Shown here: piece after piece, positions 15,010 to 23,314 of the stretch
How positions within the stretch are numbered: position 1 is the first letter of the stretch
How the letters are laid out: every line of letters starts with the position of its first letter
Assembly: GCA_023388635.1 (NCBI GenBank)
Contig: JAEWFW010000012.1
Coordinates: 21,420-85,419 of the forward strand
Length of the DNA: 64,000 bases
Reading direction: 5' to 3'
From: Bacillota bacterium
GTDB taxonomy: Bacteria; Bacillota; Bacilli; Desulfuribacillales; Desulfuribacillaceae
Notes under the pieces: model-generated
Seen by the model: the letters and a program-made list of their open reading frames with translations, nothing else
The model's database searches: none
What the model was told of the DNA's origin: nothing
Made by a program: the position numbers and the translations under genes

Positions 15010-16833
15010 CTATATTATGCATTGAACAGCATGATGTCTTGTGATATCATGCCAATCCGCCCGGCGAAATTGCAACGGATCATCGTGGTAAACGAACAGA
15101 TACCATGATTCGCGTTCCGAGTGATCTCCGAGAATGTCATATTTAAATACTTCGATACGCACATGCTGCGTCAAATTTCGCATATTGAGATGTCTGTATT
15201 GAGAGAAATACTCTACCTGCAATTCTACATCGGAAAGCAGCATTTGCTTATGCTTTTTATAATCATCCGGCTGGTATTCCCGCAAACATTCCGGCAGTCT
15301 GCCATGGGGACCTAAGCGCGTAAAATCAAAACGCATGATCTCTACGAATCTGTCTATACGCTCCTCATCTACCAATCTATCGCAAGCAAAATCAAATATA
15401 TATTGATACATGACAGATTGACTGTGAGCACGCCCATAAAATCCCCTCTGCTTGCAAAATACAGCCATCTGCTCGTAAAAATCAAACGGTTGATACCCCA
15501 ATTGATCGATCAAAAAGCGCAAAGACATGTCAAATTGATGGGAGTTGTAATAATGGTCGAGCAAGTGCTCAATTTCTTTTAATTGAATGATTTCCTCGTA
15601 CTGTAAGCTATCACACGCCATCACCTCATACGGCGCTTCATCACTATATACATAACGATATTCCTGTTCGCGTCTTCTCAGTCCCGAGCCTTTTAAAAGT
15701 TTAAGAAAGCCCATCTGCAATTGATCCGGCTGCATTTGATATACTTCATTAAATGAGCGGGCGAATGTGCGATAGTCTTCATTGGGCAGTCCGACGATCA
15801 AATCGAGATGTTGATGAATGTTGCCGCCATTCCGTATGCCGGCAACGGCTTTTTTCAATTGATGCAGATTGGTGCGGCGTTGAATTTCACTCAACGTATC
15901 TTCATGGGTCGATTGTACGCCGATTTCGAATTGAAACAGCCCATGGGGTACCGTATGTAAAAATGCGATCATTTCCTCTGTCAGCAAATCGGCGGAAATT
16001 TCAAAATGAAAATTTGTCTTGCCCTGGTGATGCTCGACAATCCACTCAAATATCTCCATGGCAAACCGCGGCGCGCAATTAAATGTCCGGTCGACAAACT
16101 TGACTTGCTTCACACCGGCGTTAATAAAGCGCAGCAAGTCTTCCTTTACGCGCTCCAACGGAAAGAAACGCACACCTCTTTCATTCGATGACAGGCAATA
16201 CTGGCAGGAATAAGGACATCCTCTTGATGCCTCATAATAAATAATCCGATGGGCGAATTGTTCCGCATCAAAATCATCTGCATAGGCAGACGGCACATTA
16301 GCCAGATCGTCGACACGCCCCTGTTGCGTTGCTTCAACTATCTTACCGTCACTAGCATCTGAATCGCGATAACTAATATTCTTGACACCCGCAGGCATCT
16401 TGCGCTGCTCGGAAGCGAGCATACTGACTAGTTCCGCAAATGCTTGCTCCCCTTCTCCGCAAACGATAAAATCAATTTCCGGGTATTGCCGCATGCAGTC
16501 TGCCGAATCGAAGCTCACCTCCGGTCCTCCGAGGATCAGCTTGACACCAGGCATGACCTTCTTCAAATTGCGTATGATCTTTTTCACATGTTCAATATTC
16601 CATATATAGCATGAAAAGCCGATGATATCGGCTTTCTCTTCATATATATCAGCGACTATATGAGCAACCTGCTGGTTAATCGTATATTCTTTTCGACAAA
16701 ATTCGACGGGGTAAGTATGCTGATAATGCTCTACATAGTACGCTTCCAGATATCGCAGTGCCAGATTGCTGTGAATATATTTGGCATCCATCGATACCAG
16801 CAGCACTTTATAAATTGGTTTGTATTGGCTCAT
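15010..16833 (-). CDS. B12-binding radical SAM protein with DUF4080
   Basis: Protein of 607 residues. An N-terminal cobalamin-binding-type Rossmann domain (about residues 10-140, with LILGGPEVSF and GEGEQAF), a radical SAM core with the iron-sulfur motif CPYSCQYC (about 210-217), and a C-terminal DUF4080 region. Members transfer or modify groups by radical chemistry; the substrate of this subfamily is unknown. Start ATG has GGGGATAC upstream. The 59-nt gap to the upstream flavoprotein gene consists of degenerate short repeats. Confidence 0.88.
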   Translation of the reverse strand: MSQYKPIYKVLLVSMDAKYIHSNLALRYLEAYYVEHYQHTYPVEFCRKEYTINQQVAHIVADIYEEKADIIGFSCYIWNIEHVKKIIRNLKKVMPGVKLILGGPEVSFDSADCMRQYPEIDFIVCGEGEQAFAELVSMLASEQRKMPAGVKNISYRDSDASDGKIVEATQQGRVDDLANVPSAYADDFDAEQFAHRIIYYEASRGCPYSCQYCLSSNERGVRFFPLERVKEDLLRFINAGVKQVKFVDRTFNCAPRFAMEIFEWIVEHHQGKTNFHFEISADLLTEEMIAFLHTVPHGLFQFEIGVQSTHEDTLSEIQRRTNLHQLKKAVAGIRNGGNIHQHLDLIVGLPNEDYRTFARSFNEVYQMQPDQLQMGFLKLLKGSGLRRREQEYRYVYSDEAPYEVMACDSLQYEEIIQLKEIEHLLDHYYNSHQFDMSLRFLIDQLGYQPFDFYEQMAVFCKQRGFYGRAHSQSVMYQYIFDFACDRLVDEERIDRFVEIMRFDFTRLGPHGRLPECLREYQPDDYKKHKQMLLSDVELQVEYFSQYRHLNMRNLTQHVRIEVFKYDILGDHSERESWYLFVYHDDPLQFRRADWHDITRHHAVQCII

Positions 16834-16837
16834 TTTG

Positions 16838-16892
16838 TATCCCCATTCATCCCATACTCATTTCATACTCACACTTCATACCCACTTTGATA
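16838..16892. repeat. Degenerate short tandem repeat in the gap before the radical SAM gene
   Basis: Three to four imperfect copies of an 11-13 nt unit (CATACTCATTT, CATACTCACACTT, CATACCCACTTTG) fill the space between the flavoprotein stop and the radical SAM start. Confidence 0.65.
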
Positions 16893-18260
16893 CTAATACA
16901 TGATTTTTGTCCGACCTAAAAGCATATTAGCAGCTTTTTTCCCCACGACGATAGCTCCCTCGACCGTCGGCCAATTGAGATAATCGCCACAAAACACCAG
17001 ACCGGAATTGATGTTCTTCCATTGCTCAATCTGAAATTCTAATATTTCCTTGGCTTTTCCCGGGTATGTACACGGTACTGCATCAATCCAGTTATACAAT
17101 TTGCTCCAAACCACATACCGACGATAGGTAGGAAATATTTTCTCTAACTCCGTCAGAATCGCGTCTTTCTGCTCTGCCTCGGAGTACCGCATAATCTCCT
17201 GAGCAAACCCTCGATGCAAGTGAATATTATGTAGACCAAAGCCTTCCGGGGCATGCTGCGCACATTTTTCATGTTCGAAACATATACTAGAGATTCGCGG
17301 TGATTCGCTGACGGGTATAATCATGCAATAGGCTTGCGCATCAATCCGCCGACTGTATCCCGTGATAAAGGCGAATGTCGAAAAATATTTCTGTTTCTGC
17401 AAAAACTGCCTTTGTTTATCTGTAATTACGCTGCGATTTGCGAGCAATTCCAATGCCTGATGCGCCAATGTCGCAATCACGACCTGTTTCGATTTCCATA
17501 CCTTCCGTATTCCTCGTCCGTCATCGGTATGCACTTCCCACCCATGTTCCACTCGAACGACATTGACTGCTTTTTTCTGAAATTTCACATTGACACGCGA
17601 AGCCAATTCATCCGTTAGAAGTTGTATCCCACTTCGCAATGTATATAGTTTACTATCCTTTAATTTTTTTGACAATACGGCGAGTAGCGGGAAGCTCGTT
17701 TCCGACGGATACGCAAAAAACACCGTCGATAAAAATGGGGAAATAAAATTCTGTAAGATACGCGAATTTAATTTACGCAGAGCGTATTCTTCTACGGAAC
17801 AGCAATCAATCGCGATACTACGCTCAATTTCTTGGATCGACAACATTTTCCGGTATTTAATCACATCTGCCAAAAGCCGCAGCAACAGTAAGCGATCTTT
17901 GACTGTCAGCCACGGAGGATTCATACGTGACCACAAAGAATCGATGTTATGCATTTTGAACTTGTGATTGTTCCGCATCCACATGACATCCTTAAACCGT
18001 TCCAAATGATCTTTAATGCCCAAATCGCGTATGAGCTGCAAGGTCTCATCAAAATATTCCGTGATCAACTGTGTGCCGACATCATAAGTGAAAGCTCCTT
18101 CATGATCGGTAAAAATGCGTCCTCCCGTGCGGTTGGCAGCCTCCAAGACCACTACATTGTTCCCACTTTTCGTAAGTTCATAAGCGGCAGTTAACCCCGA
18201 TACTCCTGCACCGATGACAATCGTATCATACATTGTATCTGGAATATTCATTTGCTCCAT
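16893..18260 (-). CDS. FAD-dependent amine oxidase / protoporphyrinogen oxidase-like flavoprotein
   Basis: Protein of 455 residues with an N-terminal FAD Rossmann motif (TIVIGAGVSGLTAAYELTKSG, about residues 13-33), the following ANRTGGRIFTD segment, and a C-terminal FAD-contact region (LVFCGDYLNWPTVEGAIVVG). This layout fits the HemY/monoamine oxidase/phytoene desaturase group. Haem or carotenoid partner genes are not adjacent, so the substrate is open. Start ATG at 18260 has GGGAGA upstream. The gene may be cotranscribed with the radical SAM gene downstream. Confidence 0.8.
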   Translation of the reverse strand: MEQMNIPDTMYDTIVIGAGVSGLTAAYELTKSGNNVVVLEAANRTGGRIFTDHEGAFTYDVGTQLITEYFDETLQLIRDLGIKDHLERFKDVMWMRNNHKFKMHNIDSLWSRMNPPWLTVKDRLLLLRLLADVIKYRKMLSIQEIERSIAIDCCSVEEYALRKLNSRILQNFISPFLSTVFFAYPSETSFPLLAVLSKKLKDSKLYTLRSGIQLLTDELASRVNVKFQKKAVNVVRVEHGWEVHTDDGRGIRKVWKSKQVVIATLAHQALELLANRSVITDKQRQFLQKQKYFSTFAFITGYSRRIDAQAYCMIIPVSESPRISSICFEHEKCAQHAPEGFGLHNIHLHRGFAQEIMRYSEAEQKDAILTELEKIFPTYRRYVVWSKLYNWIDAVPCTYPGKAKEILEFQIEQWKNINSGLVFCGDYLNWPTVEGAIVVGKKAANMLLGRTKIMY

Positions 18261-18312
18261 GGTAATCTCCCGTCTGCAATCATTTGCTTAAAATTCATTT
18301 TATAAGCTACCT

Positions 18313-19194
18313 TTAAAACGTAATTTTATGCACCGTGATCTCCGGCCGAGAATTAAAACGAATATTTAATGCACTTTGTCCTAACCCTTCACTGATATAT
18401 ATTTGCTTGCCCTGATATTCCAGTAACCCTTTGTACAATTTTTGCTTCGGCAGGCTGCCCATTGGACGCAAACGAAAGACAAATGGCAGATTGCATTGAC
18501 CTCCATGGAAATGCCCAGCTAACAGGTAATCAAACTGGTGCTGTTCCCCCATTTCCAGCAAGACATTTGGGTCATGCGTTATCACAAGCGTTGAGGCACT
18601 ATCATCAATATTAGCAAAAGCACTATCAAGCCTACTTTTTCTCGTGTGATAATCATCAACACCGACAATATTGATCGGCTGTCCTTGATGCTCAATAGAA
18701 ACAGCTTCATTCCTCAACACGCGGCAACCGTATGTTTCCATCAATGCCAATAGGCGTTGAAAACCTTGCTCCGTCAAACGGTAATCATGGTTTCCCAATA
18801 CTGCATATATGCCGTATTCCGGCTCCAGACCGGCTATGACCTGTAAATACTGCTCCCATTTCGCCAGACTATTTATATGGTCAAGATAATCACCTGTCAG
18901 CACAATCAAATCGGGATTAGTATCTGCAACCGCATCATACATTCTCTGCGGCGATACGGAAATACGCTCCATATGCATATCTGACAAATGCAACACACGT
19001 AATTCGTCGATACGTCCCAATGCACCGGTACCGTGCAATGCGTCAATACTCTGCGATACATCGGTACTCTGTGACTCTTCTATACGATCTGACGGGCGTA
19101 ACACCTGAACCTCTATTTCTCGCAACACCGGACGAAATGTATTCCAATAACCGTAACACAATACGCCAAGCAATACGACTGCCACAAAAACCAA
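18313..19194 (-). CDS. Membrane-anchored metallophosphoesterase
   Basis: Protein of 293 residues: an N-terminal membrane segment (about 1-18) then a calcineurin-like phosphoesterase domain with LHLSDMHM, VLTGDYLDH, VLGNHD, THDPN and AGHFHGGQ, the complete metal-binding set. Related to YkuE-like phosphodiesterases acting on lipids or cell-surface phosphates. Between anchor and domain (about 33-63) lies a low-complexity Ser/Asp/Gly linker with short repeats. Start is TTG at 19194 with AAGGAGG 7 nt upstream, and the stop of the upstream small gene overlaps this ribosome site region. Confidence 0.88.
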   Translation of the reverse strand: MVFVAVVLLGVLCYGYWNTFRPVLREIEVQVLRPSDRIEESQSTDVSQSIDALHGTGALGRIDELRVLHLSDMHMERISVSPQRMYDAVADTNPDLIVLTGDYLDHINSLAKWEQYLQVIAGLEPEYGIYAVLGNHDYRLTEQGFQRLLALMETYGCRVLRNEAVSIEHQGQPINIVGVDDYHTRKSRLDSAFANIDDSASTLVITHDPNVLLEMGEQHQFDYLLAGHFHGGQCNLPFVFRLRPMGSLPKQKLYKGLLEYQGKQIYISEGLGQSALNIRFNSRPEITVHKITF

Positions 19195-19210
19195 TCGATC
19201 GCCTCCTTAT

Positions 19211-19420
19211 TTACAGCTTTCCATATAGATAAGCACCCAATAATGTGAAAATAATCCAACTTACCAGCCCATCAAGGCGGATTAGCCGCAACATTTGGCG
19301 TTCTGTCAAAAAAGTGATACCAGCTTTTTCATATATGCGAAACACGATCTGGGGCGAAACGATTTCCACCATCGACCAAATGATCGCCAATACAGCAAGC
19401 ACAAAAAGAATCTGTATCAT
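19211..19420 (-). CDS. Small two-span membrane protein
   Basis: Protein of 69 residues with hydrophobic segments at about residues 2-20 and 50-66 and a basic middle (TERQMLRLIRLDG). Unrecognised family. Start ATG at 19420 has GGTGGAGAT upstream; a GTG four codons earlier is inside that ribosome site. It precedes the metallophosphoesterase by 16 nt and is likely cotranscribed. Confidence 0.6.
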   Translation of the reverse strand: MIQILFVLAVLAIIWSMVEIVSPQIVFRIYEKAGITFLTERQMLRLIRLDGLVSWIIFTLLGAYLYGKL

Positions 19421-19540
19421 ATATATCTCCACCTATCTCTATTCTGCTTCAAATCGTTGATATTATAAGGACTTTCTATGTTATTTTATCAGAAAAAATA
19501 TAAATATCCAGCATCGACACTGTTCCCTAAATGCCTCTTA

Positions 19541-19564
19541 TATAATTTTGGTGATATTCACCAA
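19541..19564 (+). promoter_or_regulatory. TATAAT box with overlapping 17-bp palindrome upstream of the GlsB-type gene
   Basis: TATAAT at 19541-19546 is followed at once by TTGGTGA-TAT-TCACCAA (19548-19564), a perfect 7-bp inverted repeat centred near the expected start point. No clear -35 is seen. Looks like a repressor operator, 70 bp before the gene; the regulator is unknown. Confidence 0.55.
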
Positions 19565-19633
19565 GTGTTTTATGTATGTAATATCCTTTTTTTTGGCAAG
19601 ATAGATTTAAGGAGCCTTAAGGAGGTGATACAT

Positions 19634-19903
19634 ATGAACTTTATTTGGTTCTTGATTATTGGTTTAATCGCAGGATGGGCTGCCGGTAAGATAATGCAGG
19701 GCAGTAGCTTTGGTATTGGTGGAAATATCATTGTTGGTGTCGTCGGCGCTTTTATCGGGGGATTCCTTTTCGATGTGATCGGTTTTACAACATACGGACT
19801 CGTCGGATCATTGGTGATGTCCATCATTGGTGCGATCGTGCTCTTGTTCATTATCAACATGGTGTCACACGGAGAAGCCCGCGTCGACAAAAGCAACAAA
19901 TAG
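19634..19903 (+). CDS. GlsB/YeaQ/YmgE family stress-response membrane protein
   Basis: Protein of 89 residues with three Gly-rich membrane segments (LIIGLIAGWAAGKIM, GGNIIVGVVGAFIGGFL, GLVGSLVMSIIGAIVLLFII), the transglycosylase-associated/GlsB family fold. Members are envelope stress proteins of unknown mechanism. The start ATG at 19634 has AAGGAGGTGATACAT, near ideal. Monocistronic with its own terminator and a palindrome-bearing promoter region. Confidence 0.9.
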   Translation: MNFIWFLIIGLIAGWAAGKIMQGSSFGIGGNIIVGVVGAFIGGFLFDVIGFTTYGLVGSLVMSIIGAIVLLFIINMVSHGEARVDKSNK

Positions 19904-19928
19904 CACAACCATACCTGTATATTTACAA

Positions 19929-19969
19929 TAGGGCAGCTTCCGATGACTAATGATGCGGAAGCTGCCCTA
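19929..19969 (+). terminator. Hairpin after the GlsB-type gene
   Basis: A 14-bp stem (GGGCAGCTTCCG and complement, extended by TA) with a 13-nt loop; followed by ATTCTT rather than a long T-run. Confidence 0.7.
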
Positions 19970-20027
19970 ATTCTTATGCTTGATGTTTCTACATTTTCTT
20001 CAAATATACCGTGACGCTATTTTGAAG

Positions 20028-20148
20028 CAAGTTCTTAATTCAGGTGGAGATTCTTTTACTCCGTCTGAATTTTAGAACTGCAAATGCATGACTTAGTTGG
20101 TGTTAGACTCCCGCCAGGGAGTGGGAAACTTACGCCAAGTTAGTCAGT
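20028..20148. repeat. Folded noncoding element, possibly a MITE-like or IS200/IS605-type remnant
   Basis: The left half folds as a long hairpin (20030-20079): AGTTCT, AATTCAG and GGAG pair with CTCC, CTGAATT and AGAACT around an ATTCTTTTA loop. The right half has ACTCCC-gcca-GGGAGT (20107-20122) nested in a longer imperfect inverted repeat whose outer arms are GACTTAGTTGG near 20089 and CCAAGTTAGTC near 20135. No ORF. The right end supplies the last codons and stop of the M29 peptidase gene. The nested structure suggests an RNA or mobile element; the class is inference. Confidence 0.5.
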
Positions 20149-21255
20149 TAAAGCCTCGGGATTCAAGCCTTGCAGCTCATCAATCACGAACAGACCGTCT
20201 TTGCGGATCAAACGTCCGTCAAAATACATCTCTCCGCCGCCATACTCGGGATTCTGGATGCATACCAAATCCCAATGGATTGCCGATTGGTTGCCGTTGC
20301 TCGCTTCATCGTAACATTTGCCCGGCGTGAAATGAAAACTTCCGGCGATCTTTTCATCAAAAAGTGTGTCCTTCATCGGTATATAGATATACGGATTGAC
20401 GCCGATGGCAAACTCACCGATATAGCGCGCTCCTTCATCGGTATCAAATATTTGATTGATCTTTTCCGTATTGTTCGCTGTCGCTTGCACAATCTTGCCG
20501 TTCACGAATTCCAAACGAATATTCTCGTAAGTATATCCCTGATATACGGCTGGGGCATTATAGGTAATGAAGCCATTAACCGAGTTCTTTACCGGTGCCG
20601 TGAAAATTTCGCCGTCGGGAATATTCATTTTTCCGTCGCACTTAATAGCGGGGATTCCCTTAATCGAGAATTTCAAGTCTGTACCGTTCCCTTTAATATG
20701 CACCTCATCGGTGCGATTCATCAATTCTACCAGCGGTTCCATTGCCATTGACATTTTCTGATAATCGAGGTTACAGACTTTAAAATAGAAGTCCGTGAAC
20801 GCTTCGGTGCTCATATTAGCCAATTGTGCCATTGATTCATTGGGATAGCGCATGACGCACCATTTCGTATTCGGTACGCGCTCCAATCCATGAACTTTAT
20901 GCATGTAGTTCGCCATGTACAACTTCATCTTGTCCCCGGGAACATCTGCCAGCTCATTAGCGTTACCGCCACCACGTATGCCAATATAGGCATCCATCTC
21001 TTTCATCCGCGCAAGCTCCCAATCGCCAATGCTCTCCATCTGCTGTTCATCGGCATGCAGCAGAAGCTGCCGTGTAATCTGCGGGTCTTTGATGGTTACG
21101 AAGGGAGTGGCTCCGACGCGGTATGTTTCTTTAATTAACGCTTGCACAAGCGGGATATTCTGCCCTGTAACTTCAATCAGGATTTTCTCGCCTTTTTGCA
21201 ATTCCGTCGAATAGGTAATCAGCTTTGACGCTAGCTCTTGTACTCGTTGATCCAT
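20140..21255 (-). CDS. M29 family aminopeptidase (AmpS/PepS type)
   Basis: Protein of 371 residues of the thermophilic metallo-aminopeptidase family M29, which removes N-terminal residues with two divalent metals. Typical segments are TYSTELQKGEKILIEVTG at the N-terminus, the metal-region FVNGKIVQATANNTEKI and GEFAIGVNP, and SAIHWDLV with GGGEMYFDG near the C-terminus. Cytoplasmic. Start ATG at 21255 follows TTGGAGG by 8 nt; a longer frame starts inside that site. The last codons and TAA overlap the folded element at 20028-20148, so the C-terminus may have been set by an insertion. Confidence 0.88.
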   Translation of the reverse strand: MDQRVQELASKLITYSTELQKGEKILIEVTGQNIPLVQALIKETYRVGATPFVTIKDPQITRQLLLHADEQQMESIGDWELARMKEMDAYIGIRGGGNANELADVPGDKMKLYMANYMHKVHGLERVPNTKWCVMRYPNESMAQLANMSTEAFTDFYFKVCNLDYQKMSMAMEPLVELMNRTDEVHIKGNGTDLKFSIKGIPAIKCDGKMNIPDGEIFTAPVKNSVNGFITYNAPAVYQGYTYENIRLEFVNGKIVQATANNTEKINQIFDTDEGARYIGEFAIGVNPYIYIPMKDTLFDEKIAGSFHFTPGKCYDEASNGNQSAIHWDLVCIQNPEYGGGEMYFDGRLIRKDGLFVIDELQGLNPEALTD

Positions 21256-21343
21256 AACTATAGCCTCCAATTATGCCGTTTCCACTGCAACTACACTATT
21301 GGCTCGGCAAGGCTAATGCATACTACTTACATGCAACTTTGCC

Positions 21344-22606
21344 CTATGCTATTTGTGTTGCATCTTCTACGTCAGTTGTGTCAACTTGCTCTTGAACGTG
21401 AACGCCGACTTTTTGAATTCTGCGGTTGTTCACTTCTTCGACTACGATCATTAAATTTTGATGATATATCATTTCACCTTTTTTCGGTATATTACCTAGT
21501 GTATCCATGATCCATCCACTTAATGTATAGGATGTCGTCTCAGGAGGCTCTACCTCAAACGTCTCGCTAAATTCTTCAATCGATATTTTGCCAGTGACGC
21601 GATACGTACGTTCATCGATAAGTTCAACCATCATATCGTTTTCATCATGCTCATCCCAAATATCTCCGACAATCTCCTCAATGATATCTTCAATCGAAAC
21701 GATACCACTCGTTCCCCCATATTCATCTAGGACAATCGCCAAAGGATTTTTGCTTTTTTGCAGCTCTTTCAATAAATCGGAAATCTTCACAGAGCCAAGC
21801 ACGAAATATGGCTTACGTATAATTTCATCCAGCTTAAATTCCGCCTCCTGCAGATACTTTGCAAAAAAATCGTGATAAGAAAGAATTCCGATGACATTGT
21901 CAATCGAACCTTCGTATACAGGAATACGCGAATATTTTTCCTGAATAAACATTTCTTTGATTTGTTCCACTGTCGCGGTATTCGCTATCGCTACGACGTC
22001 GGGACGCGGTGTCAATATATCTTTGACGACGATATCGTCAAACTCAATCGCGTTATGCAATAGTTCTTTTTCCTGAGTGAGAAACGTCCCCTCTTCCTCT
22101 CCAATATCCACCATGACTTTAAAATCTTCGTCTGTGACTAATGGTTCTTCTTGATTAGTCTTGACGAAAAATCTCGTAAATGGATATAAGATTTTCATGA
22201 CCGCCGTTAATGATTTTGAAGTAAATAACAAATATTTTTCGGCATTGCGCTTGGCTAAAGATTTTGGCAGGATTTCACTGATAATCAAAATCGTACATGC
22301 AACGACTACTGTCGCCGCTAGTAGAACAGATGATCCTCCTCCAAAAATATCTGTCGCTGCTTTCACAGCAATGACAACGGCAATAATATTCATCAGTGTC
22401 TTACCCACAGACAGAGCAGATAAGCTGGCTCCAAAATTCTCAAGTAACGCCAGCGCACTCTTGCCATTTGTTTCGGAAATGTCTGTGAGTTTGCGCAATC
22501 TGATTCTGCTGATACTGACCAATGCCATCTCTGCTGCTGAAAAATAACCTGAAATTAGTAACAAGACCCCTAACAAAATCATCGAGTCATAGGGTATACT
22601 GTCCAA
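21344..22606 (-). CDS. CNNM/CBS/CorC_HlyC transport-associated membrane protein (hemolysin family)
   Basis: Protein of 420 residues: a CNNM membrane domain with three to four segments (residues 1-150), two CBS domains (about 200-320, ILTPRPDVV ... VLDEYGGTSGIVSIEDI) and a C-terminal CorC_HlyC domain. Family members are linked to Mg2+ export; 'hemolysin' is a historical label. The start is TTG at 22606, behind AGGAGAG. A second, clearly paralogous gene lies at 32362. The aminopeptidase follows 88 nt downstream. Confidence 0.88.
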   Translation of the reverse strand: MDSIPYDSMILLGVLLLISGYFSAAEMALVSISRIRLRKLTDISETNGKSALALLENFGASLSALSVGKTLMNIIAVVIAVKAATDIFGGGSSVLLAATVVVACTILIISEILPKSLAKRNAEKYLLFTSKSLTAVMKILYPFTRFFVKTNQEEPLVTDEDFKVMVDIGEEEGTFLTQEKELLHNAIEFDDIVVKDILTPRPDVVAIANTATVEQIKEMFIQEKYSRIPVYEGSIDNVIGILSYHDFFAKYLQEAEFKLDEIIRKPYFVLGSVKISDLLKELQKSKNPLAIVLDEYGGTSGIVSIEDIIEEIVGDIWDEHDENDMMVELIDERTYRVTGKISIEEFSETFEVEPPETTSYTLSGWIMDTLGNIPKKGEMIYHQNLMIVVEEVNNRRIQKVGVHVQEQVDTTDVEDATQIA

Positions 22607-22700
22607 TATTCCATCACTCTCCTAATGTATTTATCTCTTCAAATATATACTATTTGCTATACCTATATCAACTATATTATCTAATGATTCCAAATAGCCC

Positions 22701-23195
22701 TTATGTTTCCTGAAAAATTTCTACGATTTCTCCCATTTCCAAAGAACGCTTTATATCAATGATCCGCTGATTGCGAGAGCCTCTAAACAACAGTTGCAGG
22801 CTTTTCTGTTCTTCTATAAAGGCACCGTCTACAAGTACATCGACATATTGCAAAATCTTCCGATCCTTTATTTGTTCAAACTGAAATCCGCTATACATCC
22901 AGACATCTAGGTGTTGATGGGCTTGCAGAACTATCTCCATCACCTTACACAATGCCTCGTCCTGTAACGTCGGCTCTCCACCGGAAAGGGTAATTCCCTT
23001 GTGCAACGGTGTAATATGATCGATGATTAATTTTGCCAGTTCCGCTTCCATCAATTCTATACCGCCTTGCATATTTTGTAGCGTCGGGTTATGGCATCCC
23101 GGGCATTGTATCGTACACCCTTGCAAAAATACGGTCAAACGAATGCCTGGTCCGTCGACAATCGACTCCGTAATAATATCTGCATATCGAATCAT
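22701..23195 (-). CDS. nrdG: Anaerobic ribonucleoside-triphosphate reductase activating protein
   Basis: Protein of 164 residues, a radical SAM activase that installs the glycyl radical on NrdD. The [4Fe-4S] motif CTIQCPGCHN is at about residues 27-36 after VDGPGIRLTVFLQG, and GGEPTLQ follows near 73. Length fits the family. Start ATG follows AAGGTGGG. It lies 120 nt downstream of nrdD with a strong hairpin between, the usual nrdDG order. Confidence 0.95.
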   Translation of the reverse strand: MIRYADIITESIVDGPGIRLTVFLQGCTIQCPGCHNPTLQNMQGGIELMEAELAKLIIDHITPLHKGITLSGGEPTLQDEALCKVMEIVLQAHQHLDVWMYSGFQFEQIKDRKILQYVDVLVDGAFIEEQKSLQLLFRGSRNQRIIDIKRSLEMGEIVEIFQET

Positions 23196-23240
23196 AATTT
23201 CCCACCTTTTTTATTTTATGCTGCAACAAAATTAATAACA

Positions 23241-23262
23241 GCGGTTCGGATGCCCGAACCGC
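23241..23262 (-). terminator. Hairpin between nrdD and nrdG
   Basis: Perfect 9-bp GC-rich stem (23241-23249 with 23254-23262) and ATGC loop. No T-run follows on the minus strand, so it may only attenuate or protect the upstream mRNA rather than fully terminate. Confidence 0.6.
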
Positions 23263-23314
23263 CGATGTTTGCTTCTACTTTCAATACGTCTTGTTGATTA
23301 CATTGCCGCATCCT

